Positions 1 through 6,300 of a DNA stretch of 8,248 nucleotides are shown piece after piece (the stretch's first letter is position 1; the number at the start of each line of letters is the position of its first letter). Source of the DNA: Gammaproteobacteria bacterium. GTDB taxonomy: Bacteria > Pseudomonadota > Gammaproteobacteria > JABABF01. The notes beneath the pieces were generated by a model, which had not been told where the DNA came from, did no database searches, and was given only the letters and a program-made list of their open reading frames with translations. The position numbers and the translations under genes were made by a program. Where the stretch lies: contig JABABF010000054.1 in NCBI GenBank assembly GCA_014238345.1, positions 1 through 8,248 on the forward strand. Direction: 5' to 3'.

Positions 1-320
1 ATATATATTCCACACAACTACAGCGGGAGCGCATCATCCCTTTCTGTGCGAACAACATATCTAGATTAAAAACCTAATGGCGGACACAACCCGCTATTGT
101 ATAAAGCACGGGCGCACATCAACGAAAACTCCGCAGTAGACACACGGAGGCATTTCCATGTGTTCTCCCAACCCATTTTATACGCACAGAGCAGCTATCA
201 GTTAATCCAGCTAGTGCTACAACCAGATAGCCACCGATCAGGTGCCTCCACGGCACACCCCCACATGCCATAATTGGCCATATGTCCTCCGCCCGTCCCC
301 ACCCCTGAGGATTTCCGCCC
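1..320. other. Intergenic region upstream of the KstD-like gene
   Basis: I see no convincing gene in this stretch, which is AT-rich at its left end and GC-richer towards the gene. A plus-strand frame is open from the left edge to a TAA at 75-77 (24 codons). It could be the tail of an upstream gene but is too short to judge. A TATAAA at 100-105 is a possible -10 element, but I found no good -35 at 16-18 bases. An imperfect palindrome around ATGCCA/TGGCCAT lies at about 265-282 and could be an operator. A Shine-Dalgarno-like TGAGGA sits about ten bases before the ATG at 321. The minus-strand open frames here have no recognisable family features and overlap the 5' end of the next gene, so I left them out. 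Confidence 0.5.
158..205 (+). CDS. Possible 15-codon small ORF in the leader region
   Basis: A GGAGG at 146-150 lies seven bases before an ATG at 158, the best ribosome-binding site in this leader. The frame runs 15 codons to TAA at 203-205 (MCSPNPFYTHRAAIS). It could be a leader peptide upstream of the flavoprotein gene or a chance match. I see no run of one amino acid and no following terminator hairpin, so attenuation is not supported. The peptide has no recognised homology. Confidence 0.2.
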   Translation: MCSPNPFYTHRAAIS

Positions 321-1829
321 ATGCCCCAACCCGCCATCAACCCTTGGGTGCGTCGCTTTGAAGAGGCCGACACCCCTCACCTGAGCGCCGAAGTCGTCAT
401 CTGTGGCTACGGTGGAGCTGGTGCCTGCGCCGCACTGGAGGCGCGACGCGCCGGAGCCGATGTGCTGGTGCTTGAGCGAGCCGCTGGTGGCGGCGGCTCC
501 ACCGCCATGTCCAGCTGCGAGATGTATCTGGGCGGTAGCGGCGGCACCCGTCTACAGCGCGATATCGGCCTAGCAGACTCCACCGAGAACATGATCGCCT
601 ACCTCCAAGAGTGCTTTGGCTCACAGGGCGATGAGGAGCGCATCCGCCGCTACGCCGAGGGTGCCGCCGAGCACTTTGACTGGGTGGAAGCCCTCGGTGT
701 GCCGTATAAGCGGGCGGCCTTCCTGGAGCGCACAGTGGTACCGCTGAGCGATGAGTCGCTACTGTTCACCGGCAACGAGCGCGCCTATCCCTTCAATCGT
801 ATCGCCGAGCCCGTGCCGCGCGGACATGTGCCATCCAAGGAAGGCGATGAGGGCGGGCGCATGTTCATGCAGGCGCTGATGGCCACTGTGGAGGCCGAGG
901 GTGTGCGCATACAAGCCAACGCACGCGTCCTCGCCCTGTTACAGGACGACACTGGACGGGTGCGCGGGGTGGTGGCGAAGATCGACGGCACCGAGTGCAA
1001 TATCCTCGCCAGCCGAGCAGTCATTCTCAGCGCCGGGGGCTTCATCATGAACCGCGCAATGCTTGAGCGCTACGCCCCCGAGGTGCTACCTTACGGCGAG
1101 CCCTACGGCAATCAGTGGGATATGGGCGATGGCATCCAGATGGGCATGGCGGCGGGCGGCAACATCATCAACATGAATGAGTGCTTCTTGAGCTTTGCCT
1201 TCTACCCGCCGGCCAAACTGACCTATGGGTTACTCGTCAACAGTGGCGGGCAACGCTTTATCAATGAAGATGCCTATCTCGCCCGCCTCGGTCACCACGC
1301 CGCCCAGCAACGCAAGCAAGAGGTCTACTTGCTGGTGCAGAACGAGGACTACGAGCCGACGATGTACATGGAGAGCCGCCGCATGGCTGGCACGGGCGAC
1401 AGCATCGCCGAAGTCGAGGGCGAGGCGGGCTTGCCAGCGGGCGCGCTACAGGCCACGGTAGCCTATTACAACAAACACGCCGAGCACAACGAAGACCCGC
1501 TGTTCCACAAAGCCGCAGAATGGGTCAAACCACTCGACAAGCCGCCATACGCACTGATCAGCTACAGCCCACAGGATGTGCAGTACCAGCTGGGTGATGG
1601 CCCCGGCTACCTGATGTTCACCCTCGGCGGCCTCCAAGTGCAGACCACGGGCGAGGTGCTGAGTCCGGCGGGGCGAGTCATCCCCGGCCTCTTTGCTGCC
1701 GGTCGTACGGCGGCGGGGCTACCGCGCACCTCAGCGGGTTATGCCAGCGGCATGTCGGTGGGCGATGCCTCTTTCTTCGGCCGACTGGCGGGGTGTGCAG
1801 CGGCGGGTCATGTGAAGGCGGAAGGTTAA
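321..1829 (+). CDS. FAD-dependent oxidoreductase, 3-ketosteroid dehydrogenase/fumarate reductase-like
   Basis: This 502-residue flavoprotein belongs to the FAD_binding_2 superfamily (3-ketosteroid delta-1-dehydrogenase, flavocytochrome c fumarate reductase, succinate dehydrogenase flavoprotein). The N-terminal dinucleotide-binding fold is clear: a beta strand, then GYGGAG at residues 29-34, then an acidic E52 ending strand two (VLVLER). A GGSTAMSS segment follows near residue 60. The C-terminus has the FAD-closing segment LFAAGRTAAG (about 457-466) and SAGYASGMSVGD, preceded by a TLGGL stretch. Family members usually dehydrogenate or reduce a carbon-carbon bond next to a ketone. The C-terminal segment differs in spacing from classical KstD (a Tyr is present, but not the exact Tyr-x3-Gly arrangement) and lacks the fumarate reductase GxNRLGG pattern, so it is best called a KstD-like paralogue with unknown substrate. 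No secretion signal is visible, so it is probably cytoplasmic. The ATG at 321 has TGAGGA upstream. Confidence 0.85.
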   Translation: MPQPAINPWVRRFEEADTPHLSAEVVICGYGGAGACAALEARRAGADVLVLERAAGGGGSTAMSSCEMYLGGSGGTRLQRDIGLADSTENMIAYLQECFGSQGDEERIRRYAEGAAEHFDWVEALGVPYKRAAFLERTVVPLSDESLLFTGNERAYPFNRIAEPVPRGHVPSKEGDEGGRMFMQALMATVEAEGVRIQANARVLALLQDDTGRVRGVVAKIDGTECNILASRAVILSAGGFIMNRAMLERYAPEVLPYGEPYGNQWDMGDGIQMGMAAGGNIINMNECFLSFAFYPPAKLTYGLLVNSGGQRFINEDAYLARLGHHAAQQRKQEVYLLVQNEDYEPTMYMESRRMAGTGDSIAEVEGEAGLPAGALQATVAYYNKHAEHNEDPLFHKAAEWVKPLDKPPYALISYSPQDVQYQLGDGPGYLMFTLGGLQVQTTGEVLSPAGRVIPGLFAAGRTAAGLPRTSAGYASGMSVGDASFFGRLAGCAAAGHVKAEG

Positions 1830-1872
1830 TGGGGAGCGCGGCTGCTGGACAACATGCAATCACCCCAAAAAT

Positions 1873-2119
1873 TCAAGGATTGAAGTAGCGGATTTGCAAG
1901 CATTTCTGCAGCTCTAAAATCTCGTAGGGTGTTTTTTTTCGATGGACTACACGATGACAATTGGCACACAGTGGCAACACACGCAGCAATGCATCTTCAA
2001 TTTTTATTTCTTCTTCGACTTGTATTTAATATCGGTTTTATATGGTGGATTTCAATATATCCATATGCTGGTGAGAACTCAAAATGACAAGCATGACACT
2101 GTAAAATCACACAGCGCAT
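1873..2119 (-). pseudogene. HNH endonuclease gene split by a frameshift
   Basis: Reading the minus strand in two frames gives a complete HNH nuclease signature. The upstream frame (open 2173 to 2000) encodes QCHACHFEFSPAYG and YIEIHHIKP. The downstream frame (open 2025 to 1873) encodes EDALLRVLPLCANCHRVVHR and ends at TGA 1875-1873. Together they supply both zinc CxxC pairs, the HH of the active site, the Asn of CANCH and the final His, as in McrA-like/HNH_5-type endonucleases. The shift must fall where both frames are open (2000-2025). Removing one base from the A5 run of the sense strand (T run 2001-2005) joins the halves as NKIEDALL. The usual stretch of about six residues between the YG and the IE-HH motif looks deleted. 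The region is AT-rich compared with its neighbours, which suggests foreign origin. The N-terminus is uncertain; the frame is open to 2173. It could instead be an intact gene with a sequencing indel. Confidence 0.75.
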
Positions 2120-2174
2120 AGCTACCCGTCTATCTGTCAGCACCACTATATAGCCCGCTAAAATTGAGCGTGCT

Positions 2175-2180
2175 TATAAT
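2175..2180 (+). promoter_or_regulatory. Candidate sigma-70 -10 box for the MaoC gene
   Basis: A perfect TATAAT lies 36 bases before the MaoC ATG, at the edge of the AT-rich island holding the HNH remnant. A TG pair lies two bases upstream, close to an extended -10. No convincing -35 hexamer is present at 16-18 bases. Position and match to consensus favour a promoter, but the missing -35 keeps the call moderate. Confidence 0.45.
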
Positions 2181-2216
2181 GCCCTTCTCCCCGGTCTACT
2201 GAGGCCTATCCCCACC

Positions 2217-2681
2217 ATGCAATACTTCGAAGATGTCAATGTCGGCGGACCACCGCAAGAATCCACGCAGTCGTACCGGGTCAGCGCCGAGGAGATCAAA
2301 CGCTTCGCCGCCGAGTTTGATCCCATGCCCTTCCATCTCGATGAGGAGGCCGGAGCCAAGTCGGCAATGGGCGCACTGTGTGCCTCGGGGATGCACACCA
2401 TCGCACTGGCGCTCAAACTGGCACATGGCATGTCCGCAGACAAAGGCAAGGGGCGCGCCGTGCTCGCCGGACTGGGATGGGATGAGGTGCGCTTCTCGGC
2501 TCCGCTATTCGTAGACGACGAGATCAGGGTGCGCGCTGGGGTGCGCGAAAAACGGCTCTCAAAGAGCAAGCCCGACCGCGGTATCGTCAGGACAAAAATC
2601 GAGATTTTTAAGACCGATGGCGCGGTCGTCGCCAGCTACACCACGGCTAGCTTGGTCAGGTGTCGCCCCACTGCGCCTTAG
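2217..2681 (+). CDS. MaoC family dehydratase (hotdog-fold hydratase)
   Basis: This 154-residue protein is a single hotdog domain of the MaoC/(R)-specific enoyl-CoA hydratase family and is of normal length for single-domain members. The hydratase motif is visible at residues 34-40 (FDPMPFH), with the expected catalytic pair Asp35 and His40, followed by the LCASGMHT segment that forms the acyl-binding helix. The N-terminus (MQYFEDVNVG) matches the usual start of the family, which supports the ATG at 2217. A GAGG at 2201-2204 is a rather distant ribosome-binding site. Family members add water across a trans-2-enoyl thioester, often an acyl-CoA, in the cytoplasm. The gene lies on the same strand as the KstD-like gene but is separated from it by 387 bases and the HNH remnant, so it probably has its own promoter. 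It converges on the LLM gene with only 57 bases between the stop codons; I saw no strong terminator there. The substrate is unknown. Confidence 0.88.
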   Translation: MQYFEDVNVGGPPQESTQSYRVSAEEIKRFAAEFDPMPFHLDEEAGAKSAMGALCASGMHTIALALKLAHGMSADKGKGRAVLAGLGWDEVRFSAPLFVDDEIRVRAGVREKRLSKSKPDRGIVRTKIEIFKTDGAVVASYTTASLVRCRPTAP

Positions 2682-2738
2682 CCCGGCATCCAACCTCAGA
2701 GTCCCGCCGCGTGGCGCTACACTCAGCGGTCACAGCGC

Positions 2739-3605
2739 TCAGAAGTGGCGGATCAGCTGCTCGGCAATGCGCTCCATATGGTGCTTCTTGTCATCTAAGC
2801 TAGAGCGCTTGCCCAACGCATAACTGAAAGGATAGGTCACGGTGCTGGTCATGCCGTGCCCGGCCATCTCCTCAAGTAGTGTCGGGCTCAGCTCGGCCTT
2901 CAATCCAATCATGCTGTCGAAGGGCAGCTGAGCGCGGCCAGCCTCCTCGCGCCAGCCGTTCAGCTTGGCGATCAGGTCGGGCACCTCGTCCGGCGTGTTG
3001 CCAGCGCCAATCCAGCCGTCACCGAGTCGAGCGGCGCGGCGCAGGGCAGCCTCGCTCGCCCCACCGATGTAGATCGGTGGGGGGGTCGCAGGCACCGGAC
3101 TCAGCTGCACGCGAGGGAAATCAAAGTGCGTGCCGTGGTGCTCAACCATGCCACCGCCCCACAATTTGCGTAGCACCTCAATCATCTCGTCGGTGCGCTT
3201 GCCTCGGCGGTGAAAATCGACTCCGTAGATCTCAAACTCCTCTTTCATCCAGCCGATCCCAGCTCCCAAGACGAAGCGCCCGCCGCTCAGAATCGCCAGC
3301 GTAGCCGTGGCGCGTGCCACCTCGTGGGGATTGCGTGCGGGGAGCACATAAACCCCCGTCGTCAGTCGAATGCGCTCGGTCACCGCCGCCATCGCCGCAA
3401 TACTCACCCACTGATCGGGGTACTCATCCGCCGGATTCATCGGCGGCAGGCCATCGGCGGAATACGGGTAATCTGGGGCAATACGCTCCGGGTAGACAGC
3501 GTGATCACCGCCCATCAGGCCGTAGAAGCCCATCTCCTCGGCGAAGCGGGCGATACCGGGCAGCTGCTCGGTCTCGGCCCAAGTGACCGCCTGCCAAAAT
3601 CGCAT
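2739..3605 (-). CDS. LLM class flavin/F420-dependent oxidoreductase
   Basis: This 288-residue luciferase-like monooxygenase matches the subgroup often annotated as probable F420-dependent oxidoreductase (TIGR03619 type). Visible motifs include GGDHAVYP (about 32-39), a TERIRLTTGVYVLPARNPH block (76-94), LSGGRFVLGAGIGWMKEEF (106-124), a GKRTDEMIEVLRKLW helix and PPIYIGGAS. These form the TIM-barrel cofactor and substrate site. Members use reduced FMN or F420 to oxidise or reduce small organic substrates, so the cofactor here cannot be settled from sequence. An upstream in-frame ATG at 3647 would give 302 residues, but the ATG at 3605 is preferred because GAGGAA lies seven bases before it and the protein then begins with the normal first strand (MRFWQAVTWA). 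It lies 69 bases downstream of the PQQ enzyme gene on the same strand and is probably co-transcribed with it. Confidence 0.88.
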   Translation of the reverse strand: MRFWQAVTWAETEQLPGIARFAEEMGFYGLMGGDHAVYPERIAPDYPYSADGLPPMNPADEYPDQWVSIAAMAAVTERIRLTTGVYVLPARNPHEVARATATLAILSGGRFVLGAGIGWMKEEFEIYGVDFHRRGKRTDEMIEVLRKLWGGGMVEHHGTHFDFPRVQLSPVPATPPPIYIGGASEAALRRAARLGDGWIGAGNTPDEVPDLIAKLNGWREEAGRAQLPFDSMIGLKAELSPTLLEEMAGHGMTSTVTYPFSYALGKRSSLDDKKHHMERIAEQLIRHF

Positions 3606-3674
3606 CGGGAGTTCCTCGCGCCTCGCGCACTGCTCGCCCCTCATCATAGCAGGATGCCCCCCGCCCGCAGCAAA

Positions 3675-4886
3675 CTAGCGTTGATAGTGGATGCGGTAAA
3701 CCAGCCCGGCGGCATCATCGCTGAGCAACAGGGAGCCATCTCCTAGCACGGCGACATCGACTGGGCGCCCCCAAGTCTCATTTGCCGAGCGCAGCCAGCC
3801 CTGCGCGAAGACCTCGGGCCGCTGGGCGCGCCCATCGCGCACCGCGACAAAGGACAGGCGGTAACCAACAGGCACACTGCGATTCCACGAGCCGTGCTGG
3901 GCGAAGAAGATGCCACCGCGATAGTGCGCGGGGAATTGCGTGGCGGTGTAGAAGCGCATGCCAAGCGCGGCACCATGTGGCTGCAGTTCGGCCTGCGGTG
4001 CTTCGGAATCAATGCACTTGCCGAACCGGCCGAATCGGGGGTCGGCGTGGGCGCGCCCATGGCAGAACGGGAAGCCGAAGTGCTGCCCCTCCTCGTGCGC
4101 CGCATTCAATTCATCGGGGGGGATGTCGTCCCCCAACAAGTCGCGGCCATTGTCAGTGAACCACAGGGAGCCGTCGGCCGGATTCCAGTCGAATCCCACC
4201 GTGTTGCGCACACCGTGCGCGAACACCGAGAAATCGCTACCGTCGGGACGCATCCGCGTAATGGAGGCGAAGCGCTGGTCATCTGGGCGCAGGCAGACAT
4301 TGCACGGAGCGCCTACGGGCACATAGAGGTAGCCATCGGGGGCAAAGCGGATGAACTTCCGACCGTGGTGCTCATCAGTGGGAAAATCGTCGCGCACCAC
4401 GACCGGCTCGGGCGGGTTGTCCAAGCGGGCGGCGATGTCATCGTAGCGCAGGATGCGGGAGATCTCGGCCACGTACAGTGCCCCATCTCGGTAGGCCACC
4501 CCACTGGGGGCGTTCAGCCCAGAGGCAATGGTCACGATGCGCTCGGCGCGGAAATCGCCATCGGCATCGACCAGCGCGTAGACCTTGCCAGCATGGCGCC
4601 TAGAGCCAGCAAAGACCAGACCCGGGGGGCCGGGTGACAGTGCGCGCACCCCCGCAACATCCGCTGCGTAGAGCCGGATGTGGAAGCCTGCTGGCAGCGT
4701 GATGGCAGCTAAGCGCCGCTCGATCTCCGTCTGTGCCCTGGGCTTGCTCGTCGCCGGCACAACAATCGTCACCGGAGTCTTCACCAGCGAGGGAGCTACC
4801 CCCACAAACAGCAGGGCGTAGACCCACACCAAGGCCGCCACAACGGCTAGGACGGCAATCAGTAGCCGAGTTTTAGATACTTTCAA
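3675..4886 (-). CDS. Membrane-anchored PQQ-dependent sugar dehydrogenase-like (glucose/sorbosone dehydrogenase) protein
   Basis: This is a six-bladed beta-propeller of the soluble glucose dehydrogenase/sorbosone dehydrogenase family (GSDH), 403 residues from the preferred start. One hydrophobic helix (about residues 8-30, LLIAVLAVVAALVWVYALLF) after a basic N-terminus indicates an uncleaved anchor or signal, placing the propeller in the periplasm. Family blocks in order are DEHHGRKFIRFAPDGYLYVPVG (about 171-192, containing the candidate catalytic His), HGVRNTVGFDWNP, LWFTDNGRDLLGDDIPPDELN and the closing GRPVDVAVLGDGSLLLSDD. The PQQ and calcium sites are assumed by family. Start: a GTG at 4952 would give 425 residues but has no ribosome-binding site and adds an unlikely lead; the TTG at 4886 has GGAGAGG seven bases upstream and starts just before the helix. 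A CNVC pair (about 195-198) is not a haem motif because no His follows. The sugar or other alcohol substrate is unknown. Confidence 0.82.
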   Translation of the reverse strand: MKVSKTRLLIAVLAVVAALVWVYALLFVGVAPSLVKTPVTIVVPATSKPRAQTEIERRLAAITLPAGFHIRLYAADVAGVRALSPGPPGLVFAGSRRHAGKVYALVDADGDFRAERIVTIASGLNAPSGVAYRDGALYVAEISRILRYDDIAARLDNPPEPVVVRDDFPTDEHHGRKFIRFAPDGYLYVPVGAPCNVCLRPDDQRFASITRMRPDGSDFSVFAHGVRNTVGFDWNPADGSLWFTDNGRDLLGDDIPPDELNAAHEEGQHFGFPFCHGRAHADPRFGRFGKCIDSEAPQAELQPHGAALGMRFYTATQFPAHYRGGIFFAQHGSWNRSVPVGYRLSFVAVRDGRAQRPEVFAQGWLRSANETWGRPVDVAVLGDGSLLLSDDAAGLVYRIHYQR

Positions 4887-4900
4887 CCCCGACCTCTCCC
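4880..4900 (-). promoter_or_regulatory. Ribosome-binding site deciding a TTG start
   Basis: On the minus strand GGAGAGG is followed by seven bases and TTG AAA GTA. This is the only good Shine-Dalgarno match upstream of the membrane helix of the PQQ enzyme. No in-frame ATG is available there, which makes the rare TTG start the best explanation. Confidence 0.6.
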
Positions 4901-4952
4901 GATGGCTGACAGGCTGGTATAGGTAGTTTAATACGCTAAGGAAATTTTGCAC

Positions 4953-5337
4953 ATTTCACGCCCAGTGCGAGACAGCATTCGGTGATTTCAGGTTTTTCTC
5001 GAAATGGCCTGTTGTACTCAGCCGATGAGCCTGTAATGGGCTCTAAATGCCTCTCATTAGCTACTTAGGCCGCTCTGGGCACACTCCGCCCGCCTTGTCA
5101 TCTAAGGACAGTCTGATTTATTGGCTACTCGGAGCAGACAACTGGTCAATAGTGTATTGCGCGCCTACGGTATCCAAGGTGAAATCTTCAACCTCTGGGC
5201 TAGAGAGTGGGCAGAGTGCATTATTTCAGACCTTCCCTGATCAGGCAGCTGGTGTGGATGCCTAGGCTCCGAGTCGTCAATTAGTCTTAGCAAGCCCAGT
5301 CCATACGCCATCTAGATTGACAGCCTCAGCACCACTC
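4953..5337. other. AT-richer intergenic gap with a possible gene remnant
   Basis: This gap separates the dehalogenase gene from the PQQ enzyme gene and should carry the promoter of the PQQ-LLM unit, but I could not fix a -35/-10 pair. A short perfect inverted repeat GAGCC/GGCTC with a seven-base loop lies at 5027-5043; it is too weak, and has no T run on either strand, to be called a terminator. A 72-codon plus-strand frame from ATG 5047 to 5265 has no family resemblance. A different plus frame, 5106-5240, reads more like protein and is entered separately. Confidence 0.45.
5106..5240 (+). pseudogene. Possible degraded gene fragment, faintly IS110-transposase-like
   Basis: The frame is open for 44 codons between a TAA at 5103 and TGA at 5238, with no ATG start. 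It includes LLATRSRQLVNSVLRAYGIQ followed by a Trp-rich stretch (FNLWAREWAEC). The R-x-QLVN-x5-GI pattern recalls the helix that ends the N-terminal DEDD domain in IS110/IS1111-family transposases. The fragment is short, has no catalytic residue, and I found no terminal repeats or neighbouring domain. It may be a decayed mobile-element remnant or chance. Confidence is low. Confidence 0.2.
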
Positions 5338-6300
5338 TCACAAACGCCGCAACAAGTCCAACACCACTTCCGCCAGCGCCCCACCCTGCTCCTCTTGTAC
5401 AAAATGACCTGCATCCCCAATCTCCACATGGGGCTGCCCTTGTGCACCGGGCACCCGCGCCTGGAATACCGTCTCCCAAGCCTTGGTCGTGGGGTCACCA
5501 TCGCTAAAGGCGGTGACGAAGGGTTGCTCCCACTGCTCTAAAACCCGCCAAGCAGCACGGTTCTCCGCCGCCCCCGGCATATCCTCCCGCAATGGGATCA
5601 ACCCCGGAAACGCCAGTGCCCCCGCCTGATAGGTAGCATCGGGGAACGGCGCATCGTAGGCTCGCTTGACCTCCTCGGGCAGGGAACTCACACTCGCTCC
5701 CGCAACGATATCCGCCACCGCCAAGTCCTTGGCATCGGCCGCAAAGGAGACCCATTGATCAATCAATTCGCCCGGCCAATCGGCCACACCCCGGGGCGGC
5801 GGCTCGCAATTGGGCAACAGGGTGTTGGTGGCGACAACGCCGACAAAGCGCTCGGGCATCGCGGCCAAGACACGCAAGCCAATGGCTCCGCCCCAATCCT
5901 GACACAGCAACACCACCTGCCGCAGATCTAATACCTCAACACACTGGCACATCCAAGCGACATGGCGCTGACAACTGTAGTCCTCGCGCCGCCGCAATTT
6001 GTCGGAGCGGCCAAAGCCGATGTGGTCAGGAGCCACCGCGCACACCCCCGCCGCCGACAGCGCCGAGAGTACCTTGCGCCAGGCAAAAGACCAGCTGGGC
6101 TCGCCGTGCAACATCAGCACGGTCGGGGCATTGACACCCGCTGAGCCAACGCTCACATAGTGCATCCGCAATGCGCTGAACTCGGCATCACTCAGCTCGA
6201 GATAGCAGGGTGGGTAATCAAAATCCGGCAACCCAACAAAACAGCTGTCGGGGGTGCGTAGAGCTGCCGCCGCAACCGCCCCGCTGACTGTAGCCGCCAT
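5338..6300 (-). CDS. Haloalkane dehalogenase (alpha/beta hydrolase, subfamily HLD-I-like)
   Basis: This 320-residue alpha/beta hydrolase carries the haloalkane dehalogenase signature and hydrolyses a carbon-halogen bond to give alcohol, halide and a proton, normally in the cytoplasm. Residues from the preferred start: oxyanion motif HGEPSWSF at 65-72, nucleophile Asp135 in CQDWGG with halide-binding Trp136, a cap-domain Trp183 as likely second halide ligand, general acid Asp269 (SDGDP) and base His299 (DAGHFVQEE). The acid placement and N-terminal LRTPDSCF match the HLD-I group of DhlA. The ATG at 6300 shares one base with the stop codon of the upstream MFS gene (TGATG), so translation is probably coupled; there is no good ribosome-binding site. 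A longer frame beginning at 6441 lies inside the MFS gene and was rejected as a start. Family length is about 300 residues. The halogenated substrate is unknown. Confidence 0.9.
   Translation of the reverse strand: MAATVSGAVAAAALRTPDSCFVGLPDFDYPPCYLELSDAEFSALRMHYVSVGSAGVNAPTVLMLHGEPSWSFAWRKVLSALSAAGVCAVAPDHIGFGRSDKLRRREDYSCQRHVAWMCQCVEVLDLRQVVLLCQDWGGAIGLRVLAAMPERFVGVVATNTLLPNCEPPPRGVADWPGELIDQWVSFAADAKDLAVADIVAGASVSSLPEEVKRAYDAPFPDATYQAGALAFPGLIPLREDMPGAAENRAAWRVLEQWEQPFVTAFSDGDPTTKAWETVFQARVPGAQGQPHVEIGDAGHFVQEEQGGALAEVVLDLLRRL

Noticed and set aside
119..373. Minus-strand 84-codon frame with a hydrophobic stretch
   Set aside because: Overlaps the start of the flavoprotein gene, has no ribosome site or known motif, and is probably chance.
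1931..1940. Run of eight T residues read as a terminator
   Set aside because: No GC-rich hairpin precedes it, and on the minus strand it codes Lys-Lys within the HNH remnant.
3894..4637. 247-codon plus-strand open frame across the PQQ enzyme gene
   Set aside because: It lies antisense to a clear GSDH protein, has low-complexity GC-driven composition and no recognisable motif.
5027..5043. GAGCC/GGCTC inverted repeat as a terminator
   Set aside because: The stem is only five base pairs and no T run follows on either strand.
5047..5265. 72-codon plus-strand ORF starting MPLISYLG
   Set aside because: No family features, no ribosome-binding site, and it overlaps a better-looking frame.
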